From NCBI GenBank assembly GCA_963942565.1, contig OZ012684.1, positions 93,239,375-93,303,374 on the forward strand: a stretch of DNA of 64,000 nt, given 5' to 3'. The notes under the pieces were generated by a model. The model ran no database searches. It was not told the origin of the DNA and saw nothing but the letters and a program-made list of their open reading frames with translations. Positions within the stretch are counted from its first letter, which is position 1. Each line of letters starts with the position of its first letter. Of this stretch, positions 63,561 through 64,000 are shown piece after piece. The stretch comes from Maea johnstoni (taxonomy: Eukaryota; Annelida; Polychaeta; Spionida; Magelonidae). The translations under genes were made by a program, and so were the position numbers.

Positions 63561-64000
63561 AGCTAGCAATGCGTACCGCTTATTTTTGATAAAATCACTT
63601 ATTACACAGAGGTAGTCCAACGAATTGTCGAGAACATTTGTCTACCGAGGACCTGGCAGCCATATGTAGGCGGCATTGCGGCATATTTTACATGAGATGG
63701 AAGCGAGAGGTCAGAAAAGGAACCATTACATTTCTAAATCTGCACATGCTGTAGGTTCGAAGACCATTCTCATATTCACTATTTCTCAAATCAATCACCA
63801 TGAACTATTGTTTCTTGACAGAAGTATTTTTTGGTATTTTTGAGTATTTTTCTATCAACGGTGATCTTTCAAATGTGTTGTGCCCTTCCCTTATTAGATC
63901 AATCAAAGGCTGATAAGTGCAAAAGTAAAGAACAGAAATGGCTGACTTGACAATCAAAAAATCTATGCAGCAAAACGCCAAATGCCACTGAGCAGCCAGG
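63561..64000. other. Unassigned DNA to window end
   Basis: Nothing recognised. Confidence 0.5.

Overview
The window is eukaryotic and most likely from a marine invertebrate animal. It has spliced genes with GT-AG introns, long AT microsatellites, several clades of LINE, a Penelope-like element, a Helitron, short inverted-repeat elements and large tandem satellites. It has no operons, ribosome binding sites or CRISPR arrays. I cannot name the phylum from sequence alone. Known genes are sparse, and most of the 64 kb is repeats and unassigned DNA.

The two clear genes are a same-strand (minus) pair of secreted M4 (thermolysin/vibriolysin-like) metallopeptidases, about 28 kb apart (gene 1 at 29839-34813, 5' UTR exon near 37.9 kb; gene 2 at 57962-61852). 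Each has a 37-nt coding exon holding most of the signal peptide and one intronless ~2.3-kb exon for everything else. The exon 1/exon 2 intron has the same position and phase in both. Domain order is signal peptide, FTP/PepSY-type propeptide, M4 catalytic domain with HExxH and a downstream Glu ligand, a Gly-Ser dipeptide tract of about 90-100 residues, a bacterial-type PPC domain, and a charged coiled-coil-like tail. The PPC-coding DNA is nearly identical between the genes while the catalytic domains have diverged, which points to gene conversion. A TATA box and non-coding first exon for gene 1 can be proposed at 37.9-38.0 kb.

A third, partial gene is suggested on the minus strand at 24943-25097: an exon encoding a signal peptide and ending in a consensus splice donor, in a GC-rich promoter-like block. 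Its other exons were not found.

Layout: 1-11 kb, mostly unassigned DNA with microsatellites; 11.36-13.6 kb, a ~76-bp minisatellite of about 30 units; 13.86-19.2 kb, three head-to-tail copies of a 1,777-bp unit; 20-28 kb, hairpin elements, the putative signal-peptide exon, a Helitron and an 865-bp imperfect palindrome; 28.9-29.3 kb, a copia-type fossil beside gene 1; 29.2-38 kb, gene 1 with a TTAA-flanked inverted-repeat element in its intron; 39.6-41.4 kb, a Penelope-like element with 16-bp target duplications; 41.4-51.3 kb, LINE fragments, an AT microsatellite and a ~45-bp minisatellite interrupted by LINE pieces; 52-57 kb, unassigned; 57.4-61.9 kb, gene 2 with an inverted-repeat element in its intron; 62-64 kb, foldback repeats.

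The feature most worth following up is the protease pair: an animal-style secreted gene carrying a bacterial-type catalytic and PPC architecture in one intronless exon, with a serglycin-like Ser-Gly tract between the domains.
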